From contig JAJDXK010000151.1 of NCBI GenBank assembly GCA_022823305.1, forward strand, positions 1-48,574: 48,574 bases of DNA, in the 5' to 3' direction. Position 1 is the first letter of the stretch. Every line of letters starts with the position of its first letter. This document shows, one piece after another, positions 36,432-46,000 of this stretch. A program made the translations under genes and the position numbers. Under the pieces are notes generated by a model. The model was not told the DNA's origin, made no database searches, and saw only the letters and a program-made list of their open reading frames with translations. The DNA comes from Alphaproteobacteria bacterium (GTDB lineage Bacteria; Pseudomonadota; Alphaproteobacteria; UBA828).

Positions 36432-37421
36432 ATGCAGAAGATCAACCGGGGCGACATCCCCAGCAAGTACGCCTTCGACTGGGAGGACGAGCCGGTGCTC
36501 CGCGTCGAGCAGGGGGAGGCCTTCCAGCTCGAGACCGACGACGCGCTCTCCGGCCTGATCGCCGACGACAGCGACGACCCGCTGGTGCACGACTTCACCG
36601 GCGAGCACGTGGTGGCGCTGCAGAGCGTGTGGCCGCCCACCTACAACCCGGTGGTCGGGCCGATCTACGTCGAGGGCTGCGAGCGGGGCGACACACTCGC
36701 GGTCCACATCGACTGGATCGACCCCTGGCGCTACGGCTTCTCCGGCATCCTGCCTGGCATCGGCCCGCTCGGCGACTCGAAGCGCTGGGCCGACTGCTCC
36801 GAGCCCCACGTGCAGGTGATCGAGCACTTCCCCGGCCCGAGCGGGCACACGCGGGACGGCACCGGCAAGTACTCCGACAGGCTCACCTGGGACCTGATGC
36901 CCTTCTGCGGCACGCTCGCGTGCGCGCCGGAGCGCGAGGTCTTCACCTCGCTGCTGGGCCAGGGCCCCTTCGGCGGCAACATCGACTGCCGCGACATCCG
37001 CGCCGGCCACACCATCCTGCTCAACGCCTACCACGAGGGCGGGCTGCTCTACGTCGGCGACATGCACGGCGGCCAGGGGGACACCGAGTTCACCGGCATC
37101 GCCGACGAGACGCGGGCGACGATCCAGCTCAGCGCCACGGTCATCAAGAACAAGCACGCGCCCTGCGTGCGAATCGAGAAGCCGGACAGCATCGTCGCCG
37201 TCGGCATCAATCTGCCCATGGAGCACGCGGTCTACGACGCCTGCGACAACATGATGCAGTGGCTGCGCGACGACTACGGGATCAGCGGCAAGGACACCTA
37301 CATCCGCATGTCCTGCGACCCGGCCTTCCGCATCCGCACCTACCAGATGGTGCGCGCCGTGACGATCCAGCACGTGGTCGGCGCCGAGTACCCGAAAGAG
37401 CGTTTGATCCCGGCGCTTTAG
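36432..37421 (+). CDS. Acetamidase/formamidase family protein
   Basis: This 329-residue protein belongs to the FmdA/AmdA family, which hydrolyses formamide or acetamide to ammonia and the acid. Seen are GPIYVEGCERGDTLAVHI, PFGGNIDCRDIRAG, GGLLYVGDMHGGQGDTEFTG and the C-terminal VVGAEYPKERLIP. It is the last gene of the amide import locus and supports a short amide as the imported substrate. A small GC hairpin at 37427-37443 follows its stop. Confidence 0.92.
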   Translation: MQKINRGDIPSKYAFDWEDEPVLRVEQGEAFQLETDDALSGLIADDSDDPLVHDFTGEHVVALQSVWPPTYNPVVGPIYVEGCERGDTLAVHIDWIDPWRYGFSGILPGIGPLGDSKRWADCSEPHVQVIEHFPGPSGHTRDGTGKYSDRLTWDLMPFCGTLACAPEREVFTSLLGQGPFGGNIDCRDIRAGHTILLNAYHEGGLLYVGDMHGGQGDTEFTGIADETRATIQLSATVIKNKHAPCVRIEKPDSIVAVGINLPMEHAVYDACDNMMQWLRDDYGISGKDTYIRMSCDPAFRIRTYQMVRAVTIQHVVGAEYPKERLIPAL

Positions 37422-37448
37422 GCCACCGCCCCGCGCCGGGGCGCCGGC

Positions 37449-37565
37449 CTATCGGCGATGCTCGATGAACGCGTGGACGCTCATTCCGGCGTCCCGGGCG
37501 ATGCGGCGGAGCAGCACGGGGGAGATATCGCGGCCGCCGTGAACGGGCACGGTGGTCGCGCGGCC
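37449..37565 (-). pseudogene. hicA: 3' half of a hicA toxin gene
   Basis: In frame immediately after the hicB stop codon, 38 codons read GRATTVPVHGGRDISPVLLR and RIARDAGMSVHAFIEHRR, then stop. This is the C-terminal half of HicA (TxPxHGGxxIxxxxLRxIxRxAGxS). The N-terminal half with the catalytic histidine and the start codon is absent. No functional HicA mRNA interferase can be made from it. Confidence 0.78.
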
Positions 37566-37775
37566 TCAGGCCACGACGACGGTCTGCGTGCCCACGAACT
37601 CGCCCGCCATCTCGGGGGCTCCGTCCTCGAGAATCAGGGCGATGACTTCCCTGAGGTTGGCGTTCAGCTCGTCGAGCGACTCGCCCTGGCTGTGGGCACC
37701 CGGAAACCCCGGAACGTAGCCGACATAGAGGCCCGTCTCCGCACAACGCTCGATCACCGCCGTATAGCTTCTCAT
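37566..37775 (-). CDS. hicB: HicB family antitoxin, now without intact toxin
   Basis: This 69-residue protein has the short HicB fold: SYTAVIERCAETGLYVGYVP, GFPGAHSQGESLDELNANLR and EVIALILEDG. It lacks a separate DNA-binding domain. The gene looks intact, but the toxin after it is only a 3' fragment, so this may be an orphan antitoxin. A minus-strand promoter candidate lies upstream. Confidence 0.87.
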   Translation of the reverse strand: MRSYTAVIERCAETGLYVGYVPGFPGAHSQGESLDELNANLREVIALILEDGAPEMAGEFVGTQTVVVA

Positions 37776-37808
37776 CGCCGGCAGATTCCCCGATTGATCG
37801 TGTCCGCC

Positions 37809-37836
37809 ATTCTAACCGCGTGACTGCGTTGGGCAA
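37809..37836 (-). promoter_or_regulatory. Candidate promoter of hicB
   Basis: On the minus strand, TTGCCC (37836-37831) and TAGAAT (37814-37809) are 16 bp apart, with the hicB ATG about 33 bp after the -10 box. Confidence 0.4.
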
Positions 37837-37911
37837 TAACGGGAACACGCGAGGCCGCTCGGGGCTTCGAGCACGGCCGGAGACGCGCGGCAGGCCGATT
37901 GCGAATGTTTC

Positions 37912-37940
37912 TCGGCAGACTCGGGGGGCTGCGGTATAAT
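37912..37940 (+). promoter_or_regulatory. Candidate promoter of the B12-type radical SAM gene
   Basis: A consensus TATAAT at 37935-37940 is preceded at 17 bp by TCGGCA (four of six -35 matches). The leader would be only about 12 nt and would contain the ribosome-binding site GGAGGG before the ATG at 37960. Confidence 0.4.
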
Positions 37941-37959
37941 CGCGCGAGCGGAGGGACGC

Positions 37960-39411
37960 ATGCGCACACGAATCATCCACCTCATCAACCCCCAGACCAA
38001 CCAGTTCACCACGCGGCCGATGTACTTCGGCCGGGCGCTCTATTCGCCGCTCGCGGGTCTGCTGGCGGTCGCGGCGGTGATCCCGCAGGACAAGTACGAA
38101 GTCGTGATGACCGACGAGAACATCGAGGACATCGACTTCGACCTGAAGGTCGACATGGTCGGCATCTCGGCCATGACGAGCTACGTCAAGCGGGGCTACG
38201 AGATCGCCGACGCCTTCCGCGCGCGCGGCGTGCCCGTGGTGATGGGTGGCGTGCACGCGAGCTTCATGCCCGAGGAGGCGCTGGAGCACTGCGACGCCGT
38301 GGTGATCGGCGAGGCCGAGATGGTCATGCCGAAGGTGCTCGACGACATGGAGCAGGGCGCGCTCAAGGGCGTCTACCGCGCCGACAAGCTCCACCCCATG
38401 GTCGACATGCCGATGCCGCGCTACGACCTGGTGAAGAAGAACCGCTACGTCAACCGCACCTTCGTCCAGACCTCGCGCGGCTGCCACCAGGGCTGCACCT
38501 TCTGCGCTGAGCCGCTGATGAACGGGCTGAAGTTCCGCTACCGGCCCATCGACGAGGTGATCCACGAGGTCGAGAACTGCGGCCAGCGCACGATCTCGCT
38601 CAACGACGCCGACTTCTTCGGCACCGAGGCCCGGCCCAAGGAGGTGATGAAGGCGCTCAAGGGGCGCGGCATCCGCTGGCAGGCCGGCGTCACCAGCAAG
38701 CTCGCCCAGAAGGACGAGATGCTGGAGCTCGCGGCCGAGAGCGGCTGCTACATGCTGAGCATCGGCTTCGAGTCGATCTCGCGCGACACGCTCAAGAGCG
38801 TCCACAAGTACGTCAACCGGCCGGAGCAGTTCCAGGCGCTGGTGGAGAAGATCCACAGCTACGGGATCATGGTCTTCGGGCTCTTCATGTTCGGCTTCGA
38901 GGGCGACGACGAGAGCGTCTTCGACGAGACCACCGGCTTCAACATCGGCGCCAACTACGACATGTGCGCCTACTCGGTGCTGACCCCCTACCCCGGCACG
39001 CTCACCTGGTACCAGATGAAGAAGGCGGGCGACATCGTCTCCTACGACTGGGACCTCTACGACCAGGGGCACATCGTCTATGCGCCGAAGAAGATGACCA
39101 CCCAGCAGCTCCGCGAAGGCCACATGCGGGCCTACAGGAACTTCTACTCGCTCGGCTCCATCGCGAGGCGCTTTCCGCTCACGGGCGCGCGCAACCGGCT
39201 GCACTGGGGCATCTACAACGGCTTCTTCCGCCGCGGCGAGGTCACCGGCCGGGGGCTGGAGAAGCCCATCGCCGACGCCACGCCCGAGCCCAAGACCATC
39301 CCGGTGCCGCCGATCATGCCACAGAAGCGGGAATGGCGGGAGATGGTCGCAGACGGCATCGGCTCCATGCCCGTGCCCCAGACCGAGCGCGAGCTGCGCA
39401 GCCGCGCCTGA
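37960..39411 (+). CDS. Radical SAM protein with B12-binding-type N-terminal domain
   Basis: This 483-residue protein has an N-terminal cobalamin-binding-like Rossmann domain (about 1-150, with VDMVGISAMTSYVKRGYEIA and VVMGGVHASFMPEEAL) and a radical SAM domain with the cluster motif CHQGCTFC (Cys175, 179, 182). The DxHxxG lower-ligand motif of classical B12 domains is not seen. Such proteins include methyltransferases and the hopanoid enzymes HpnP and HpnJ, but the substrate here is unknown. The C-terminal ~60 residues are a Pro-rich tail. The start has a good upstream GGAGGG. Confidence 0.87.
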   Translation: MRTRIIHLINPQTNQFTTRPMYFGRALYSPLAGLLAVAAVIPQDKYEVVMTDENIEDIDFDLKVDMVGISAMTSYVKRGYEIADAFRARGVPVVMGGVHASFMPEEALEHCDAVVIGEAEMVMPKVLDDMEQGALKGVYRADKLHPMVDMPMPRYDLVKKNRYVNRTFVQTSRGCHQGCTFCAEPLMNGLKFRYRPIDEVIHEVENCGQRTISLNDADFFGTEARPKEVMKALKGRGIRWQAGVTSKLAQKDEMLELAAESGCYMLSIGFESISRDTLKSVHKYVNRPEQFQALVEKIHSYGIMVFGLFMFGFEGDDESVFDETTGFNIGANYDMCAYSVLTPYPGTLTWYQMKKAGDIVSYDWDLYDQGHIVYAPKKMTTQQLREGHMRAYRNFYSLGSIARRFPLTGARNRLHWGIYNGFFRRGEVTGRGLEKPIADATPEPKTIPVPPIMPQKREWREMVADGIGSMPVPQTERELRSRA

Positions 39412-39441
39412 GTGCCCGCGCCGGCATCCCGGAACGCATTT

Positions 39442-39471
39442 TTGCGAAACGAACCCAATTTCGCATAACCT
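39442..39471 (+). promoter_or_regulatory. Promoter-like site with perfect dyad before the M20 gene
   Basis: TTGCGA at 39442-39447 and TAACCT at 39466-39471 are 18 bp apart. The spacer area holds a perfect dyad TGCGAAA (39443-39449) and TTTCGCA (39459-39465) with a 9-bp centre. It sits in an AT-rich block and could be an operator or a dispersed palindromic repeat. Confidence 0.4.
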
Positions 39472-39563
39472 GCTGATATAGTTGCGCGATTGGGCGGTGC
39501 GACGGCGCCGCCGGTGCCGGATCGTCAGGACGCGCCCCTGCGCAGGGAAGAGGAGCGCCAGCC

Positions 39564-40700
39564 ATGCCGCAGATCCCCACCGCCCTGGAGATCACCCGGG
39601 ACATCGTCCGCATGGACACGCGCAACCCGCCGGGCCGCGAGGTGGAGTGCGCCCACTACCTCGGCGACCTGCTCTCTGCTGCGGGAATCGAGGTCACCTA
39701 CCACGAGTTCGCGCCCGACCGGACCAGCCTGGTCGCGGTGCTGCGGGCAGACGGCGGCAACGGCAGGAAGCCGCTCTGCTTCGGCGGCCACATCGACGTG
39801 GTGCCGCTCGGCGCCAAGGAGTGGACGGTCGACCCCTTCGGCGCGGACATCGCGGACGGCAGGCTCTACGGCCGCGGCACCACCGACATGAAGGGCGGCA
39901 TCGCCTCCTTCGTCCACGTCGCGCTCAAGCTCGCGGCCGAGGGCAAGGGCGGCGCCGCGGACATGGTGATGGCGATCTGCGCCGGCGAGGAGACCGGCTG
40001 CGAGGGCTCCTTCCACCTCGGCGAGATCGGCGCGCTGGGCGAGGCCGGCGCCATCGTCATCGCCGAGCCCACCTCGAACTACCCGATCGTCGGCCACAAG
40101 GGCGCGCTCTGGCTCAAGGTGGAGACCAGGGGCGTCACCTCCCACGGCTCCATGCCCGAGCACGGCGACAACGCCATCTACAAGGCGGCGCGCTCGGTGA
40201 CCAAGCTCGCGGACTTCGACTTCAACGTCATGCCGCACGAGCTGCTGGGCCGCTCCACGCTCAACGTCGGCACCATGCAGGGCGGGCTCAACCTCAACTC
40301 CGTGCCCGACCACGCCGAGTTCACCGTCGACATCCGGACGCTGCCGGAGCAGGACCACGCGCAGATCGTCACCGGGCTGGAGAGCTTCCTCGGCGACGAG
40401 AACAAGCTCGCCCGCATCGTCGACTGCGGCGGCGTGCACACGCCCCATACCGACCCCTGGATCCAGGAGGTCTTCGCCGTGATGGAGCCGATCCTGGGCG
40501 AGGCGATCGAGCCGCGCGGCGCGCCCTACTTCACCGACGCGTCCGCGCTGACGCCGGCCTGCGGCCGCCCGCCGACCGTGATCCTCGGCCCCGGCGAGAT
40601 GCACATGGCGCACCAGACCGACGAGTACTGCCCGGTGGCGCACATCGAGCAGGCGGCCGAGGTCTACGAGATCCTCGCGCGGCGCTGGTGCGGCTACTGA
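39564..40700 (+). CDS. M20 family metallopeptidase (ArgE/DapE/carboxypeptidase-like)
   Basis: This is a 378-residue two-zinc hydrolase. Metal and catalytic residues seen are His76 and Asp78 (FGGHIDVVP), Asp108 (GRGTTDMKGG), the Glu142-Glu143 pair (AGEETG), Glu168 (IAEPTS) and the final His in GEMHMAHQTDEY. The dimerisation insert lies in the middle (about 180-290). Family members deacylate N-acyl amino acids or N-succinyl-diaminopimelate, and carbamoyl-amino-acid hydrolases are related. The neighbours suggest a role in hydantoin or N-acyl breakdown (inference). Confidence 0.9.
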   Translation: MPQIPTALEITRDIVRMDTRNPPGREVECAHYLGDLLSAAGIEVTYHEFAPDRTSLVAVLRADGGNGRKPLCFGGHIDVVPLGAKEWTVDPFGADIADGRLYGRGTTDMKGGIASFVHVALKLAAEGKGGAADMVMAICAGEETGCEGSFHLGEIGALGEAGAIVIAEPTSNYPIVGHKGALWLKVETRGVTSHGSMPEHGDNAIYKAARSVTKLADFDFNVMPHELLGRSTLNVGTMQGGLNLNSVPDHAEFTVDIRTLPEQDHAQIVTGLESFLGDENKLARIVDCGGVHTPHTDPWIQEVFAVMEPILGEAIEPRGAPYFTDASALTPACGRPPTVILGPGEMHMAHQTDEYCPVAHIEQAAEVYEILARRWCGY

Positions 40701-40826
40701 GGCGGGCGGGCGCGGCGGGGTGAGGCGCCCCAGCGCCTTGTGGACTTGGCCGCGCGCGGGGTTGTACGCTTGCCTAGAGGGACACGCGGGACGGGCCGCG
40801 CACGGCCCCGAGGGGAGGCAGCCGCC

Positions 40827-41585
40827 ATGAAGATCATGATCATCAACCCCAACTCGTCGCAGGAGATGACCGACGCCGATGCCGTGGCCGCGCGCACCGT
40901 GGCGCGGGAGGGCACCGAGGTCGTGGCGGTGACTCCGGAGTACGCGCCGGCCTCGATCGAATCCTTCTACGACGAGTACATGTGCGTGCCGGGCATCCTG
41001 AACGAGATCCGCAAGGGCGATGCCCAGGGCTTCGACGCCTACATCATCGCCTGCTACGGCGACCCCGGCCTGCACGCGGCCCGCGAGATGACCGACAAGC
41101 CGGTGATCGGGATCGCGGAAGCCTCGCTCTACATGGCCTGCCAGCTCGCGGCGCGGGTGGCGATCGTCACCATCATCCCGCGCTTCCGCGTGCCGGTGGA
41201 GGACATGGTCGCGGGCTACGGGCTCGGCCACAAGGTGAGCGTGCGCACCTCGCCGGTCTACGTCCTCGACGTGGAGCGCGACTACGAGGGCTCGCTGGAG
41301 AAGCTGCGCCAGGAATGCTACCGCGCCCGCGACGAGGACGATGCCGAGGCGATCTGCCTCGGCTGCGCCGGCTTCGCGGAGTTCGCCGACGGGCTGGAGG
41401 CCGAGCTCGGCATCCCGGTGCTCGACGGCGTCGTCTGCGGCACCCTGATGGCCGAGGCCATCGTCGGGATGGGCCGCAAGACCAGCAAGTGGAAGACCTA
41501 CAGGTTCCCGGAGCCGAAGCCCTTCACCGGAAAGCTGCGTGACTTCGGCACCGAGGCGCCGGCAGATCAGGCCGCCGCCGAATAA
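40827..41585 (+). CDS. Aspartate/glutamate/hydantoin racemase family protein
   Basis: This 252-residue protein of the Asp/Glu/hydantoin racemase superfamily begins MKIMIINPNSSQEMTD, typical of the hydantoin racemase branch. The two catalytic cysteines are Cys76 (IIACYGDPGL) and Cys180 (CLGCAGFAEF). Ribosome-binding site AGGGGAGG at 40811-40818. The PotD-like binding protein gene follows and the HyuA-HyuB fusion is convergent. Hydantoin racemisation before hydrolysis is a sensible role (inference). Confidence 0.88.
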   Translation: MKIMIINPNSSQEMTDADAVAARTVAREGTEVVAVTPEYAPASIESFYDEYMCVPGILNEIRKGDAQGFDAYIIACYGDPGLHAAREMTDKPVIGIAEASLYMACQLAARVAIVTIIPRFRVPVEDMVAGYGLGHKVSVRTSPVYVLDVERDYEGSLEKLRQECYRARDEDDAEAICLGCAGFAEFADGLEAELGIPVLDGVVCGTLMAEAIVGMGRKTSKWKTYRFPEPKPFTGKLRDFGTEAPADQAAAE

Positions 41586-41638
41586 CGAGGGCTCGCCTGG
41601 CACGGACCGGGCAGCGCCACTGCACCAGGGAGGCAGAG

Positions 41639-42943
41639 ATGGACGACGGACATCTTGAGAAAAGACACGAGAAGTTCTGCGAGGACGCGGACTCTCGCTC
41701 GCGCCGCGCCGCGGGGCTCGACCGGCGCGAATTCATGGTGGCGGCGGGCGCTACGGCGGCGGTCGCGGCCGCGGGTCTGGGCGCCAGCGAGGCCCAGGCC
41801 GCGTTCTCCGACCGGGTCGCCGGCATCACCCAGGACGAGCCGATGCAGCTCATCGGCACCGGGGTCTCGGCGCAGGAGCGCTTCTTCAAGAAGTTCGAGG
41901 AAATGAGCGGCGGCCTGCAGGTCACCGGCCAGGTCGCGAGCCTCGCCGATTCGGTCCAGAAGTGGATCACCGGCGGCTACTCGACCTTCTCGATGATCGA
42001 GACCAACGCCTTCCGCGTGCCGGCGCTGCGCGAGGCGGAGACCATCGCGCCGATCCCGGCGGAGAAGATCACCAACTGGGAGTTCGCCGACACGCTCTTC
42101 ACCGATCCGGCCCACGTCGGCGCCGACCACACCAGCGGCTGGCCGGTGGCGATGGTCTACTGGGACGACAGCCGCACCTCGTTCGGGATGCTGCCGCAGA
42201 TCTACAACATGGACGCACTCGGCATCCTGCCGCACAAGTTCGCCGATACCCAGCCCGACAGGAACACGCCCGATACCCTCGGCGTGCTCTACGAGGGCCA
42301 GTGGCGCGACCAGGACCTGCGCGGCAAGGTCTCGATCCAGAACGAGGACCTGATCGGCCCGCCGCGCTGCGCCAGCTACCTCGTGAAGAACCGCAAGATG
42401 GACCCGGTCACGGTCGGCTATGGCGACCTCGAGGTCGACGAGCTCACCAACGTCATCGACTTCCTGATCGCGGCCAAGCAGGACGGCGTCTTCCGCGCGC
42501 TCTGGACCAACTACGGCGAGGCGGTGAACCTGCTGGCCTCGGAGGAGGTCTGGGGCATCGACTGCTGGAACCCGGTCATCGAGGACGTGAGGAAGCGCGG
42601 CATCCCGTGCTGGTACGTCGACGTGTGGGAGGGCACCGGCGCCTGGTATTACGGCATGTGCCTCTCCAGCGAGGCGCCGCAGCCCGAGGTCGCCATGGCC
42701 TACATGGACTGGTGCCTGGAGGGCTGGCGCGGCGCGGCCGACGCCGAGCAGGGCTACTACTCGCCCACGCCCGACACCGCGCGCAACTACATGAGCGAAG
42801 AGTCGTGGCTCAAGTGGTACGAGGGCCGCGGGCGCGACACCGGACCCAAGCTCCGGCGCCAGTCCAACATCGCCTACTGGATGATCTGGCCGCGCCACAT
42901 CACCAGCTTCATCAAGGAGTGGAACCGCTTCCTCGCCGCCTGA
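41639..42943 (+). CDS. PotD-like extracellular solute-binding protein with twin-arginine-type signal
   Basis: This 434-residue protein has a charged N-terminus followed by LDRREFMVAAGATAAVAAAG, a Tat-type signal with RRxF, and mature sequence from about residue 55. The rest resembles spermidine/putrescine-type binding proteins: MIETNAFRVPAL, YNMDALGILPHKFADT, EGTGAWYYGMCLSS and EVAMAYMDWCLEG. No permease or ATPase genes of this type are next to it, so its transporter lies elsewhere or it is used singly. It probably binds a compound processed by the racemase and hydantoinase neighbours (inference). Confidence 0.85.
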   Translation: MDDGHLEKRHEKFCEDADSRSRRAAGLDRREFMVAAGATAAVAAAGLGASEAQAAFSDRVAGITQDEPMQLIGTGVSAQERFFKKFEEMSGGLQVTGQVASLADSVQKWITGGYSTFSMIETNAFRVPALREAETIAPIPAEKITNWEFADTLFTDPAHVGADHTSGWPVAMVYWDDSRTSFGMLPQIYNMDALGILPHKFADTQPDRNTPDTLGVLYEGQWRDQDLRGKVSIQNEDLIGPPRCASYLVKNRKMDPVTVGYGDLEVDELTNVIDFLIAAKQDGVFRALWTNYGEAVNLLASEEVWGIDCWNPVIEDVRKRGIPCWYVDVWEGTGAWYYGMCLSSEAPQPEVAMAYMDWCLEGWRGAADAEQGYYSPTPDTARNYMSEESWLKWYEGRGRDTGPKLRRQSNIAYWMIWPRHITSFIKEWNRFLAA

Positions 42944-42969
42944 GGAAGCCCTCTCCCAGCGTTACCGGT

Positions 42970-42997
42970 CCGGGGCGGGGCTCACCCCCCGCCCCGG
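42970..42997. terminator. GC-rich hairpin between convergent genes
   Basis: An 11-bp perfect stem (CCGGGGCGGGG and CCCCGCCCCGG) with a short loop fills the 58-bp gap between the binding-protein gene and the hydantoinase gene. The plus strand has only a weak TACTTTA tail. It could terminate both directions. Confidence 0.65.
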
Positions 42998-43001
42998 TAC
43001 T

Positions 43002-46000
43002 TTATTCGGCCGCGTCCTTCACGGCGTCGGCGAAGCGCGCGTCGCGGCCGTAGGCCTCCAGCCCTTCTGCGCTGACGAAGCCGTCGGCGAGGTCGGCGCG
43101 GAGTGCGTCGTCCGCCCGCTCGTGCGGGTCGCCGTAGCCGCCGCCGCCCGGCACCCGCACCAGGATCTGGTCGCCGCGGTGGAGCCGGATGTTGACGAAC
43201 TTGGTCGGGCTCACCGTGCCGTAGACCTCCTTGAAGGTGCGGAATTCCTCGTCTTCCGTACGCTTGACGAAGAAGCCCGTGGGCGCGCCGGCCTGCCCCT
43301 TCATCAGGCCGTAGGGCCCTTCGGTGATGCGGTCGGTGAGCGCGCTCACGCTGATCGCATCGGCGGTCACCTCGAACTGGCGCCAGCAGCCGAGGCCGCC
43401 GCGCCACTTGCCCGCGCCGCCCGAATCGGGGCGGATCTCGTACTTCAGCACGCGCAAGGGGAAGCGCGTCTCGAACACCTCGATCGGCGTCGCCCGGATG
43501 GTGCTGGCGTGCGCGCAGCAGAGCGCGGTGTTGCCGTCCTTGCCGAGCCGGCCGCCCCAGCCGCCGCCCTCGAGCTGGTAGTGGGTCCAGTACTCGCCGG
43601 TATCGGGGTGGATGCCGCCCAAGAGCAGGTTGCACGCGGTGCCGCCCTCGGCCGCGCTCACCATCTCGGGCACGGCCTTGGACAAGGCGTGCTGCACCGC
43701 GGCGATGATGCGGGGCTGGCCCTCGGTATTGCCGGCGACGCTCGGCGCCGGGAAGACCGGGTTCGCCACCGTGCCGGGGGGTGCCACCACGCGGAGCGGC
43801 TTGAAGCAGCCCGAGTTCAGCGGCACCTCGCGGGCGCAGAGGGTCTGCAGCACCGCGGTGCAGCCGGCGGCCGCGGTCGCCACATAGGTGACGTTGATCG
43901 GCCCCTGCGCCTGCTCGTCCGAGTCCGAGAGGTCGACGACGATCTCCTCGTCGCGGATGTGCACGGTGGGGCGGAAGTAATAGCGCCGGGCGGTGACGCC
44001 GTCGTCCTCGAAGTAGTCCTCGGCCTTGTAGATGCCGTTGGGGAGCTTGCGGATCTCGCTCCGCATCCACTGCTCGGCGTGGTCCACCAGCGCGTCGCAG
44101 ATCTTCTCGAAGGTCTCGACACCGAGGCGCTTCACCAGCGTGCCGAGGCGCTGCTCGGCGGTGTTGAGCGAGCCGATCATGGCGTGGAAGTCGCCCCAGG
44201 TGGTGTTGGGCGTGCGGTGGTTGGCGAGCGCGATGCGCCAGACGTCCTTCACGTACTCGCCGCGCGAGAGCAGCTTCACCGGCGGCAGGCGCAGCCCCTC
44301 CTGGAACACCTCCGTGGCGGTGCTGGCGAAGGAGCCCACCGCCATGCCGCCGATCTCGGCGATGTGGGCGATGTTGGCGGCGTAGCCGATCAGCGCACCC
44401 TCCACGAAGACCGGCTTCATCAGCAGGTGCTCCGGCATGTGGCACTGGCCGCGGTAGGGATCGTTGTGGACGATCACGTCGCCCGGCTCGATCGGCTCCT
44501 CCATCTCCTTGACGCAGAGCGGCACCGTGTGGAGGCCGGCGCAGATGATCGCCGGGTTCATCTCCGCCTGGCCCACCATGCGCAGGCGGCGGTCGAAGAG
44601 GCAGCACGAGAAGTCCCGCGATTCGCTGAAGATCGGCGAATACGCGGTGCGCACCATGGCGCTTTCCATCTCGTTGCAGATGTTGCCGAGCGCGTTGTTG
44701 ACCACGGTGAGGGTGACCGGGTCCTTCTCCGGCGCGAGCCTGCCGGTGCCGACCGTGGCGTCCTTCGCCCGCGGCAGGCTGACGATGAGGCTGCCGTCGG
44801 CGCCCACCTCCACCTCGCTGCGGGGCGGCACCAGGGTGGTGGAGTCCATCTCGTCGATGATGGCGGGCCCTGCGATCACCGCGCCTGCCGCCAGCGCCCT
44901 GCGCCGGTAGATCGGTGTCTCCAGCGGCTCGTCGCCGTCGAAATGGACCTCACGGTAGGCGTGCGGCCGGCCTGTGCCCGAGGCGGGCGCGCTGAGGATG
45001 GCGTCGGTGCGCTCCTCGCCGACGGCGATCACGCGCACCTCGGTCATCTCGGCCACCTTGTCGCGCAGCGCGTAGCCGTAGAGCTCCTCGTGCTGGCGGT
45101 GCAGGCTTTCCAGCGCCCGCGCAAAGCCCGCCGCATCGAGCTCCAGCGTCTCGAGCTGCACCAGCTCGCCGAAGTTCTGGCCCATGTAGCGCATGCTGAT
45201 ATAGCCGGTGACCAGCGCCTCGCCCTCCAGCCCGTCGCGCCTGAGCTCGTCCACCGCCTCGCGCGCGAGCGTCCGGAGCTGGCCGCCCAGCACGGCGAGA
45301 TCCACCGTGTCGGAGCGGTGGTTGACGGTGCGCGCGCGGTCGACGCGGAGGTCGGTGAGCAGCGTGCCGAGCGCCGAGCAGAGCCCGGGATGCGGCGGCA
45401 CGACCACCTTCTTCATCTCCAGCGGTGCCGCCACGTCGACGGCGTGCAGGGGGCCTGCGCCGCCGAAGGCGATCAGCGCATAGTCGCGGTGGTCGATGCC
45501 ACGCTCGACGGTCATCAGCCTGATGGCGTCCGCCATGTTCTCGGCCGCGGTGGCGAGGATCGCGCGCGCGGTCTCTACCGCGGTCAGCCCGAGCGTTGCC
45601 CCAAGCGCGGCCACGGCCTCGTGCGCCCTGGCGGCATCCAGCGTCATCTCGCCGCCGAGGAAGTAGTCGGGGTCGAGCCGCCCCAGCACCACGTTGGCGT
45701 CGGTCACCGTGGGCTCGGTTCCGCCCTGGCCGTAACAGGCAGGGCCGGGGTCGGCGCCGGCCGAGCGCGGGCCGACGCGGAGCAGGCCGCCGGCATCGAC
45801 GTGGGCGATGGAGCCGCCGCCCGCGCCGATGGTGGTGTAGTCGATGAAGAGCGCGCTCACCGGCACGCCCCACTCCACCTCGTACTCGGTGGTCGACCCG
45901 AAGGCGCCGTCGGTGACGAGGCCGACGTCGCAGCTGGTGCCGCCCATGTCCAGCGTGACGCCGTTGCCCTCGGCATGGTCGCGGGCGAAGCGGGCGCCGG

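Noticed and set aside
34548..37373. A 941-codon minus-strand open frame opposite the permease and ATPase genes
   Set aside because: It is antisense to well-recognised transporter genes, with no motif of its own.
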